Shown here in pieces: positions 56,081 to 64,000 of a stretch of 64,000 nt of DNA. A program made the translations under genes and the position numbers. The DNA is from Pseudomonas fluorescens NCIMB 11764 (GTDB lineage: Bacteria > Pseudomonadota > Gammaproteobacteria > Pseudomonadales > Pseudomonadaceae): contig NZ_CP010945.1 of NCBI RefSeq assembly GCF_000293885.2, forward strand, positions 1,756,001-1,820,000, in the 5' to 3' direction. Position 1 is the first letter of the stretch. Every line of letters starts with the position of its first letter. Below the pieces are notes generated by a model that did not search any database, was not told the origin of the DNA, and worked only from the letters and a program-made list of their open reading frames with translations.

Positions 56081-57571
56081 ATGGTTGCCGCATTGCTTGA
56101 TCGTCTTGGTGTGAATCCGGCCCTGTACCAGAACGGCAAAGTGCCGGTGCATTCGCCAATCGATGGCAGCAAGATCGCCTCTGTGAACTGGGAAGGTGCC
56201 GCTGAAGTCGAGCAGCACATCAGTCGCGCAGATCATGCGTTCGAATTGTGGCGCAAGGTCCCGGCCCCGCGCCGTGGCGAACTGGTACGCCAGTTGGGCG
56301 ACATCCTGCGTGAATACAAGGCCGATCTCGGCGAGCTGGTGTCCTGGGAAGCGGGCAAGATCACTCAGGAAGGCCTGGGTGAAGTTCAGGAAATGATCGA
56401 CATCTGCGATTTCGCCGTCGGCCTGTCCCGTCAACTGTACGGCTTGACCATCGCTTCCGAGCGCCCGGGCCACCACATGCGTGAAACCTGGCACCCGCTG
56501 GGCATCGTGGGCGTGATCAGTGCGTTCAACTTCCCGGTGGCGGTCTGGGCCTGGAACACCACGCTGGCGCTGGTCTGCGGCAACCCGGTGATCTGGAAAC
56601 CCTCGGAGAAAACCCCGTTGACCGCACTGGCCTGCCAGGCGCTGTTCGACCGCGTACTGAAAAACTTCAGCGACGCACCTCCGCACCTGAGCCAAGTGAT
56701 CATCGGCGGCCGCGATGCCGGCGAAGCGCTGGTCGATGACCCGCGTGTCGCGCTGATCAGCGCCACCGGCAGCACCCGCATGGGCCGCGAAGTGGCACCG
56801 AAAATCGCCGCACGATTCGCCCGCAGCATCCTGGAGCTGGGTGGCAACAACGCCATGATCCTCGGCCCAAGCGCTGATCTGGACATGGCTGTTCGCGCGA
56901 TCCTGTTCAGCGCCGTCGGCACCGCCGGCCAGCGTTGCACCACGTTGCGTCGCCTGATCGCTCACGAATCGGTGAAAGAAGAAATCGTTACCCGCCTCAA
57001 GGCCGCTTACTCGAAAGTGCGCATCGGCAATCCGCTGGAAGGCAACCTGATCGGCCCACTGATCGACAAGCACAGCTTCGACAACATGCAGGACGCGCTG
57101 GAGCAAGCCTTGAGCGAAGGCGGTCGGGTCTTCGGCGGCAAGCGTCAGCTGGAAGACAAATACCCGAACGCTTACTACGTCTCGCCGGCCATCGTTGAAA
57201 TGCCGGAACAGAGCGATGTGGTCTGTCACGAAACCTTCGCGCCGATCCTGTACGTGGTCGGTTACAAGGACTTCGCTGAAGCGCTGCGCCTGAACAACGC
57301 CGTTCCACAAGGCCTGTCCTCATGCATCTTCACCACCGACGTGCGTGAAGCCGAGCAGTTCATGTCGGCGGTGGGCAGCGACTGCGGCATCGCCAACGTC
57401 AACATCGGCCCGAGCGGTGCGGAAATCGGCGGCGCGTTTGGTGGCGAGAAAGAGACGGGCGGTGGTCGTGAGTCGGGCTCCGATGCATGGCGCGGGTACA
57501 TGCGCCGCCAGACCAACACCGTGAACTACTCGCTGGAGTTGCCGTTAGCTCAAGGGATTACGTTCGACTGA
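56081..57571 (+). CDS. amaB: L-piperidine-6-carboxylate / aminoadipate semialdehyde dehydrogenase
   Basis: A 496-residue aldehyde dehydrogenase of the ALDH7 (antiquitin-like) group. It oxidises piperidine-6-carboxylate to 2-aminoadipate in lysine breakdown. The catalytic cysteine is Cys286 (GTAGQRCTTLRRL), the general-base glutamate lies in LELGGNNAMI near 252, and the cofactor-site motif is ISATGSTRMGREV. GAGGAG lies 7 bases before the ATG. Assignment among ALDH7 substrates rests on the adjacent amaA-like gene. Confidence 0.9.
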   Translation: MVAALLDRLGVNPALYQNGKVPVHSPIDGSKIASVNWEGAAEVEQHISRADHAFELWRKVPAPRRGELVRQLGDILREYKADLGELVSWEAGKITQEGLGEVQEMIDICDFAVGLSRQLYGLTIASERPGHHMRETWHPLGIVGVISAFNFPVAVWAWNTTLALVCGNPVIWKPSEKTPLTALACQALFDRVLKNFSDAPPHLSQVIIGGRDAGEALVDDPRVALISATGSTRMGREVAPKIAARFARSILELGGNNAMILGPSADLDMAVRAILFSAVGTAGQRCTTLRRLIAHESVKEEIVTRLKAAYSKVRIGNPLEGNLIGPLIDKHSFDNMQDALEQALSEGGRVFGGKRQLEDKYPNAYYVSPAIVEMPEQSDVVCHETFAPILYVVGYKDFAEALRLNNAVPQGLSSCIFTTDVREAEQFMSAVGSDCGIANVNIGPSGAEIGGAFGGEKETGGGRESGSDAWRGYMRRQTNTVNYSLELPLAQGITFD

Positions 57572-57579
57572 TCGGGCCC

Positions 57580-57652
57580 CATCGCTGGCAAGCCAGCTCC
57601 TGCACGGCCTGTGTCGTGGCGCATAACCTGTAGGAGCTGGCTTGCCAGCGAA
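57580..57652. repeat. REP-like doublet, family D
   Basis: CATCGCTGGCAAGCCAGCTC and inverted TAGGAGCTGGCTTGCCAGCG, with arms related to family A but with the GTAGGAGCTGGC core. It lies between amaB and amaA inside what is probably one transcription unit, so it may modulate mRNA stability. Confidence 0.8.
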
Positions 57653-57690
57653 GCTTTTTCTGTTTGTTAGGTTTCTGTTGGAGTCTGGCA

Positions 57691-58974
57691 ATGCCGTTAC
57701 GCGAAGAGTGTCTGTGGGAAAAACTGACGCCGCAAAGGCCTGATAACGCGGCGCTCAAGGGTGAAGTCACGGTCGACGTCTGCGTCATCGGCGCCGGTTT
57801 CACCGGTCTGTCGGCGGCGGTGCATCTGCTGGAACAAGGCAAAACGGTGTGTGTGCTGGAAGCCCATCGTGCCGGTCATGGCGGTTCGGGGCGCAACGTC
57901 GGGCTGGTCAATGCCGGCATGTGGATTCCGCCGGACGACATCGAAGCCGGGTTTGGCGAAGCGGTGGGCAGTCAGCTCAATCGCATGCTGGGGGCGGCAC
58001 CTTCGTTGGTGTTCAGCCTTGTGGACAAGTACAACATCGATTGCCAGTTACGCCGCGAAGGCACGCTGCACATGGCGCATAACGCTCGTGGTGAAGCGGA
58101 CTTGCGCAGTCGTGAAGAACAATGGAAACGTCGCGGCGCACCGGTCGAACTGCTGACCGGTCAAGCCTGCGAACAGGCAACCGGCACCCAAAAAATCGCC
58201 GCCGCACTGCTGGATCGGCGTGCTGGCACGATCAACCCGATGGCTTACACCACGGGGCTGGCCAAAGCGGCCATCGGCCTCGGCGGTCAGCTGTTCGATC
58301 ATTCCCCCGTGACCCGGCTCGAACGTCAGGGCCAGAAGTGGTCAGTACAGACCGCGCAGGGTTCGGTGCTTGCCGAGCAGGTTGTCATCGCGTCCAACGC
58401 TTATACCGAAGGCGACTGGACAGAGCTTCGGCGCAATTTCTTCCCCGGTTATTACTATCAGGTGGCATCGGTGCCACTCACTGAAGAAGCCGCCCGGCAA
58501 ATCCTGCCCGGTGGCCAGGGTTCCTGGGACACCCGTCAGGTGCTCAGCAGCATTCGCCGCGATAAAGACGGTCGGCTGTTGCTCGGCAGCCTGGGTAATG
58601 GCAATCAGAAGCCGACCTGGTTCCTCAAGGCCTGGGCCGATCGCGTTCAGCAGCACTATTTCCCCTACCTCAAACCGGTGGAATGGGAGTGCACCTGGAC
58701 CGGTTGCATCGCCTTCACCCCCGATCATTTGATGCGCCTGTTCGAGCCAGCGCCCGGTTTAGTGGCAGTCACTGGCTATAACGGTCGGGGCGTGACCACT
58801 GGCACTGTAGTCGGCAAAGCCTTTGCCGATTATTTGTGCAACGGAAATCCGCAGGCGTTGCCGATCCCCTTCGCTCCGATGCAACCACTGGCCGGGGCTG
58901 GCCTGCGTAGCTGTCTGTATGAAGCGGGATTTTCGCTGTATCACGCGGGCCAGTGCTTGCGGATCGTGATTTGA
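57691..58974 (+). CDS. amaA: FAD-dependent oxidoreductase, probable L-pipecolate oxidase
   Basis: A 427-residue DAO-family flavoprotein. The dinucleotide-binding motif is DVCVIGAGFTGLSAAVHLLEQG at ~28-49, followed by GGSGRNVGLVNAGMW. The C-terminal FAD segment is VAVTGYNGRGVTTGTVVGKAFADYLCNG. Next to amaB and in the same orientation as the P. putida amaA-amaB pair, where AmaA oxidises L-pipecolate. A related amine oxidase activity cannot be excluded from sequence alone. Confidence 0.85.
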   Translation: MPLREECLWEKLTPQRPDNAALKGEVTVDVCVIGAGFTGLSAAVHLLEQGKTVCVLEAHRAGHGGSGRNVGLVNAGMWIPPDDIEAGFGEAVGSQLNRMLGAAPSLVFSLVDKYNIDCQLRREGTLHMAHNARGEADLRSREEQWKRRGAPVELLTGQACEQATGTQKIAAALLDRRAGTINPMAYTTGLAKAAIGLGGQLFDHSPVTRLERQGQKWSVQTAQGSVLAEQVVIASNAYTEGDWTELRRNFFPGYYYQVASVPLTEEAARQILPGGQGSWDTRQVLSSIRRDKDGRLLLGSLGNGNQKPTWFLKAWADRVQQHYFPYLKPVEWECTWTGCIAFTPDHLMRLFEPAPGLVAVTGYNGRGVTTGTVVGKAFADYLCNGNPQALPIPFAPMQPLAGAGLRSCLYEAGFSLYHAGQCLRIVI

Positions 58975-59052
58975 TTGTTGAAATTTGTTGCGGGGAGCGG
59001 CGCTTTTCGGCGCAGCGACTAGCCTGTAAAAGGTGCGGGTTGTAGCAGTACC

Positions 59053-59067
59053 GCACCAGCAGTGTGC
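59053..59067 (+). promoter_or_regulatory. Candidate NtrC site 1 for the bra operon
   Basis: GCACCAGCAGTGTGC is a perfect GCAC-N7-GTGC dyad and matches the full NtrC consensus at 10 of 12 positions. It lies about 200 bases upstream of the sigma-54 promoter at 59267. Confidence 0.5.
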
Positions 59068-59133
59068 ACTTCGGTGACGCGCGTTGTTACAGGCTGGTTG
59101 CACGTCGTTTGGCGCTGCGGTTGCAATGATGGC

Positions 59134-59148
59134 GCGCACGGGTTGCGC
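59134..59148 (+). promoter_or_regulatory. Weaker NtrC-like dyad 2 for the bra operon
   Basis: GCGCACGGGTTGCGC is GCGC-N7-GCGC, one base off in each half, 74 bases downstream of site 1, about seven helical turns. Confidence 0.3.
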
Positions 59149-59266
59149 CTTGATAAATAAATGGTTTCACCTTCAGCGGTTTAGACGGTTGCACGTCCAA
59201 TGAAAATGGGCTCGAAACAGTCGATATAACAATAAAGCAGCGACTTTTTTCAGAATAAAAAACCGA

Positions 59267-59282
59267 TGGCACGGCCCTTGCT
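59267..59282 (+). promoter_or_regulatory. Sigma-54 promoter of braCDEFG
   Basis: TGGCACGGCCCTTGCT matches TGGCACG-N4-TTGCW at all 12 defined positions. Transcription is expected to start near 59292, leaving a ~48-base leader before braC. Confidence 0.8.
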
Positions 59283-59339
59283 CTGAGCATTCAGTGAAGT
59301 TGCAGTGCCAATTAAAAAAAAACCTTGGAGCACCACCTC

Positions 59340-60473
59340 ATGTCCCAGACGTTTTACAAGAAAGGCTTTCTGGCCCTCGCAGTGGCAACTGCGCTGGGTG
59401 TTTCTGCGTTTGCACAGGCTGACGTAAAAATCGGTGTGGCGGGTCCAATGACGGGCGCCAACGCGGCATTTGGCGAGCAGTACATGAAGGGTGCACAGGC
59501 CGCAGCCGATGCCATCAACGCATCGGGCGGCGTTAACGGGGAAAAAATCGTACTGGTCAAGGGCGATGACGCCTGCGAACCGAAACAGGCTGTGACGGTC
59601 GCCAAGGACCTGACCAACCAGAAAGTGGCAGGCGTGGTCGGTCACTTCTGCTCCTCGTCGACCATTCCGGCCTCCGAGATCTACGACGAAGCAGGCATCA
59701 TCGCAATCACTCCGGGCTCCACCAACCCACAGGTGACCGAGCGCGGCCTGAGCGCCATGTTCCGTATGTGCGGCCGTGACGACCAGCAGGGTATCGTGGC
59801 CGGCGACTACATCGTCGACGTGCTCAAGGGCAAGAAAGTCGTGGTTCTGCACGACAAGGACACCTACGGTCAAGGTCTGGCGGATGCCACCAAGGCCCAA
59901 CTGGCCAAGCGCGGCGTGACCCCGGTGCTGTACGAAGGTCTGACCCGTGGCGAGAAAGACTTCAGCGCCGTGGTGACCAAGATCCGTGCAGCCGGTGCCG
60001 ATGTCGTCTATTTCGGCGGCCTGCACCCGGAAGCCGGTCCACTGGTTCGTCAACTGCGTGAGCAAGGCCTCAAGGACGTCAAATTCATGTCCGATGATGG
60101 CATCGTGACTGATGAACTCGTGACCACCGCCGGTGGCCCGCAGAACGTTGATGGCGTGTACATGACCTTCGGCGCCGACCCACGCCTGCTGCCAGACAGC
60201 AAGACCGTGGTAGACACCTTCCGCAAGGCCGGTACCGAGCCTGAAGGCTACACCCTGTACGCCTACGCTTCGGTTCAAACCCTGGCGGCTGCTTTCAACG
60301 GCGCCAAGTCCAACAATGGCGAAAAAGCGGCCGAGTGGCTGAAGAAAAACCCGGTTAAAACCGTGATGGGCGAGAAGACCTGGGACGCCAAGGGCGACCT
60401 GAAAGTCTCCGACTACGTGGTTTATCAGTGGGACAAGGATGGCAAATACCACCAACTGGAAAAACAGAAGTGA
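59340..60473 (+). CDS. braC: Branched-chain amino acid ABC transporter binding protein
   Basis: A 377-residue periplasmic protein with a signal peptide (KKGFLALAVATALGVSAFAQA|DVKIGVAGPMTG). The mature part has the two-lobed LivJ/BraC fold (GANAAFGEQYMKGAQAAADAINASGGVNG, GHFCSSSTIPASEIYDEAGI). It captures leucine, isoleucine and valine (and alanine or threonine in P. aeruginosa) for BraDEFG. TTGGAG lies 9 bases upstream. First gene of the operon, behind the sigma-54 promoter. Confidence 0.94.
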   Translation: MSQTFYKKGFLALAVATALGVSAFAQADVKIGVAGPMTGANAAFGEQYMKGAQAAADAINASGGVNGEKIVLVKGDDACEPKQAVTVAKDLTNQKVAGVVGHFCSSSTIPASEIYDEAGIIAITPGSTNPQVTERGLSAMFRMCGRDDQQGIVAGDYIVDVLKGKKVVVLHDKDTYGQGLADATKAQLAKRGVTPVLYEGLTRGEKDFSAVVTKIRAAGADVVYFGGLHPEAGPLVRQLREQGLKDVKFMSDDGIVTDELVTTAGGPQNVDGVYMTFGADPRLLPDSKTVVDTFRKAGTEPEGYTLYAYASVQTLAAAFNGAKSNNGEKAAEWLKKNPVKTVMGEKTWDAKGDLKVSDYVVYQWDKDGKYHQLEKQK

Positions 60474-60488
60474 TATGAGCTGCTGAAT

Positions 60489-60513
60489 TGCCCGGTGCCT
60501 TGTGCACCGGGCA
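60489..60513 (+). terminator. Intercistronic hairpin between braC and braD
   Basis: A ten-pair stem TGCCCGGTGC / GCACCGGGCA lies 15 bases after the braC stop, without a T-run. This pattern fits mRNA protection or partial termination giving excess binding protein over permease. The 170-base gap contains no other gene. Confidence 0.55.
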
Positions 60514-60644
60514 GTCAACCAACATGTCCGTGCAGTACCTGTCTTTTCTCGTAGAGCTGCACACAACCGTGTTGCGCGGGTGGCTGAACCCCGGTCCGTC
60601 GCACCCGGCTTCTGTGCAGTCTCTCAAATGCGTGAGATTGCGTT

Positions 60645-61559
60645 ATGGATGGTATTTTCCTGCAGCAACTGGTCAACGGCCTGACCCTCGGGTCGGTCTA
60701 TGGCCTGATCGCCATCGGCTACACAATGGTCTATGGCATCATCGGCATGATCAACTTCGCCCATGGTGAGGTTTACATGATCTCCGCTTACCTCGCGGCG
60801 ATCAGTCTGGCTCTGCTGGCATACTTCGGTATTGAATCCTTCCCTCTGCTGATGCTTGGCACACTGGTCTTCACCATCATCGTCACGGCGGTTTATGGCT
60901 GGGTCATCGAGCGTGTCGCCTACAAACCCCTGCGTAACTCAACCCGACTGGCACCGCTGATCAGCGCCATCGGTATTTCCCTGATCCTGCAAAACTATGC
61001 ACAGATCGCCCAGGGCGCCCGCCAACAAGGCGTACCTACCTTGCTGACCGGTGCATGGCGAGTGGAAGTCGGAAGCGGCTTCGTCCAGCTCACCTACACC
61101 AAGATCTTCATTCTGATCGCCGCATTCGCCGGCATGGCCCTGCTGACCTACGTCATCAAGTACACCAAGCTCGGCCGCATGTGCCGCGCCACCCAGCAAG
61201 ACCGCAAGATGGCCTCGATCCTGGGGATCAACACCGATCGCGTGATTTCCTACGTGTTCATCATCGGTGCCGCAATGGCGGCCCTGGCCGGTGTGCTGAT
61301 CACCATGAACTACGGCACGTTCGACTTCTACGCAGGCTTCGTTATCGGTATCAAGGCGTTCACCGCTGCGGTACTTGGCGGAATCGGCTCGCTGCCTGGC
61401 GCGATGCTTGGCGGGATCATCCTCGGCATTTCCGAGTCGCTGTTCTCGGGTCTGGTCAACTCGGACTACAAAGACGTTTTCAGCTTCTCGCTGCTCGTTC
61501 TCGTTCTGGTCTTTCGGCCCCAAGGCCTGCTCGGCCGTCCTCTTGTGTCGAAGGTGTAA
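60645..61559 (+). CDS. braD: Branched-chain amino acid ABC transporter permease
   Basis: A 304-residue LivH-type permease with about eight membrane helices, starting MDGIFLQQLVNGLTLGSVYGLIAIGYTMVYGIIGMINFAHGEVYM. The cytoplasmic coupling loop RMCRATQQDRKMASILGIN is followed by the ALAGVL and GGIGSLPGAMLGG segments. Pairs with BraE to form the membrane channel. 3 bases separate it from braE. Confidence 0.94.
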   Translation: MDGIFLQQLVNGLTLGSVYGLIAIGYTMVYGIIGMINFAHGEVYMISAYLAAISLALLAYFGIESFPLLMLGTLVFTIIVTAVYGWVIERVAYKPLRNSTRLAPLISAIGISLILQNYAQIAQGARQQGVPTLLTGAWRVEVGSGFVQLTYTKIFILIAAFAGMALLTYVIKYTKLGRMCRATQQDRKMASILGINTDRVISYVFIIGAAMAALAGVLITMNYGTFDFYAGFVIGIKAFTAAVLGGIGSLPGAMLGGIILGISESLFSGLVNSDYKDVFSFSLLVLVLVFRPQGLLGRPLVSKV

Positions 61560-61562
61560 GCG

Positions 61563-62842
61563 ATGTCTTCAACCACTAAAAAAACCATTGATCTCAAAAG
61601 AAGCCTGGTTGACGCGATTCTTGCCGGTCTGGTCGCCCTCATTGTGTTCGGCCCGATTGTTGGCGTAGTCCTCGACGGCTACGGCTTCAATCTGGAAACG
61701 ACCCGAGTGGCGTGGATTGTCGCCATCGTCATGGCCGGCCGCTTTGCCCTGAGCCTGTTCCTGCAAACGCCCAAAGGCCTGAGAATTCTCGAAGGTTTTG
61801 AAAGCACAGGCTCCGGGGTACATGTACTGCCGCCTGACTACAAGACCCGGTTGCGCTGGATCATTCCAGTGGTGATCGTCGTCGCCGTGGTGTTCCCGTT
61901 TTTCTCCAACTCCTACCTGCTGGGCGTGGTCATCCTCGGGCTGATCTACGTGCTGCTGGGGCTTGGCTTGAACATCGTGGTCGGCCTGGCCGGCCTGCTC
62001 GACCTCGGCTACGTGGCGTTCTACGCCATCGGGGCCTATGGCCTGGCACTCGGCTATCAATACCTGGGGCTGGGCTTCTGGACGGTGCTGCCACTGGCAG
62101 CGATCACCGCCGGCCTTGCCGGTTGCATCCTCGGCTTCCCGGTATTGCGCCTGCACGGTGACTACCTGGCGATCGTGACCCTGGGCTTCGGTGAAATCAT
62201 TCGCTTGGTCCTCAACAACTGGCTGAGCCTGACGGGGGGCCCAAATGGCATGGCGGCGCCGCTGCCAACCTTCTTCGGCCTGGAGTTCGGCAAAAGGGCA
62301 AAGGACGGTGGCGTTCCGTTCCATGAGTTTTTCGGTATCGCCTACAACCCGGACGTGAAGTATTACTTCATTTACGCGGTGTTGTTCCTCGTGGTACTGG
62401 CCGTGCTGTACGTCAAGCACCGTCTGACCCGTATGCCGGTCGGTCGCGCCTGGGAGGCCTTGCGTGAAGATGAAATCGCCTGCCGCTCCATGGGTCTGAA
62501 CCACGTGCTGGTCAAGCTTTCGGCGTTCACCATCGGTGCGTCGACGGCGGGTCTGGCGGGTGTGTTCTTCGCCACCTACCAAGGCTTCGTCAACCCGACC
62601 TCGTTCACCTTCTTCGAGTCGGCACTGATCCTCGCCATCGTGGTACTCGGTGGTATGGGCTCGACCATTGGCGTCGTCATCGCAGCCTTCGTGCTGACCG
62701 TGGCCCCGGAACTGCTGCGTGGCTTCGCGGAATACCGCGTGCTGCTGTTCGGCATCCTGATGGTGTTGATGATGATCTGGCGACCGCGCGGCCTGATTCG
62801 GATCAGCCGTACCGGTGTGACCCCGCGTAAAGGAGTAGCGCC

Positions 62843-62846
<4 letters not shown>
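61563..62846 (+). CDS. braE: Branched-chain amino acid ABC transporter permease
   Basis: A 427-residue LivM-type permease. An N-terminal extension of ~110 residues with three helices is followed by the core, with VVGLAGLLDLGYVAFYAIGAYGLAL, the coupling loop GRAWEALREDEIACRSMGLN and VLGGMGSTIGVVIAAF. Length matches E. coli LivM. Overlaps braF by 4 bases (ATGA). Confidence 0.94.
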
Positions 62847-63714
<868 letters not shown>

Positions 63715-63718
<4 letters not shown>

Positions 63719-64000
63719 GTCAACCTATCCTCGAACTGAAGGATCTGGACGTGTTTTACGGGCCAATCCAGGCCCTGAAAAAAGTCTCGCTGCACATCAA
63801 CGAAGGGGAAACCGTCAGTCTGATCGGCTCCAACGGTGCCGGGAAGTCGACCCTGCTGATGTCGATCTTCGGCCAACCGCGGGCGGCTGACGGGCAGATC
63901 ATCTATCAAGGGGTGGACATCACCCACAAGTCGTCGCACTACATCGCGTCCCACGGTATCGCGCAATCGCCGGAAGGACGGCGGGTGTTCCCCGACATGA
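63715..64000 (+). CDS. braG: Branched-chain amino acid ABC transporter ATP-binding protein, 5' part
   Basis: The first ~95 residues of a LivF-type ATPase, cut by the window end. Walker A is GSNGAGKST near residue 38; QSPEGRRVFPDM at the edge is the LivF-typical Q-loop region. Completes the bra transporter with BraF as the second nucleotide-binding subunit. Confidence 0.92.

Noticed and set aside
59130..59147. Second sigma-54 promoter (TGGCGCGCACGGGTTGC)
   Set aside because: The GG and GC are separated by 12 bases instead of 10. The dyad in this stretch is better read as a weak NtrC-like site.

Overview
The window is ordinary chromosomal backbone of a Pseudomonas, most likely from the P. fluorescens group. 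The evidence is the gene order (serB to psd, motAB, rsgA/orn, queG-nnr-tsaE-amiB-mutL-miaA-hfq-hflX-hflKC, hisZ-purA, rnr-rlmB, rpsF-rpsR-rplI-dnaB), the protein sequences, high-GC codon use, and the many REP doublets typical of this group. I see no integrase, transposase, prophage, CRISPR array or clear island.

Layout. 1-7 kb: the tail of a PqiC-type lipoprotein gene, an Smp/YtjB-type membrane protein with an apparently degenerate cyclase-fold C terminus, serB, a PilZ-like protein, a small OAA/PFL-type high-mannose lectin, and psd. 7-12 kb: rhdA, an HDOD-GAF protein, motAB behind a FliA-like promoter, and rsgA. 12-28 kb: orn, a TRIC/YadS channel protein, queG, then the overlapping tsaE/mutL/hfq superoperon to hflC, followed by hisZ-purA. 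28-33 kb: a chemoreceptor behind a sigma-54-like promoter, a HitAB-type ferric iron uptake pair without its ATPase gene, and two tandem tRNA-Leu(CAG) genes, each with its own promoter and terminator. 33-44 kb: rnr-rlmB, the S6/S18/L9 operon with an embedded DUF2232 membrane protein, dnaB and a YgiQ radical-SAM protein.

44-51 kb holds the most interesting system: three adjacent genes encoding a transglutaminase-DUF2126 protein, a fused circularly permuted ATP-grasp/alpha-E protein and a second transglutaminase-like protein. This is a predicted peptide ligation/hydrolysis system with no known product, preceded by a sigma-54-like promoter and an NtrC-like dyad. 51-59 kb: a small charged protein, a LOG-family hydrolase, an unlisted 29-codon ORF, azurin, NAD salvage genes (pncB-nadE), and a LysR regulator divergent from amaB-amaA (lysine/pipecolate catabolism). 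59-64 kb: the branched-chain amino acid transporter operon braCDEFG, truncated in braG by the window end, behind a consensus sigma-54 promoter with upstream NtrC-like sites.

Three loci (chemoreceptor, peptide-ligation operon, bra operon) therefore look RpoN-dependent, and the last two may be under nitrogen control. All functions are inferred by reading the sequence. No database search or alignment was run.
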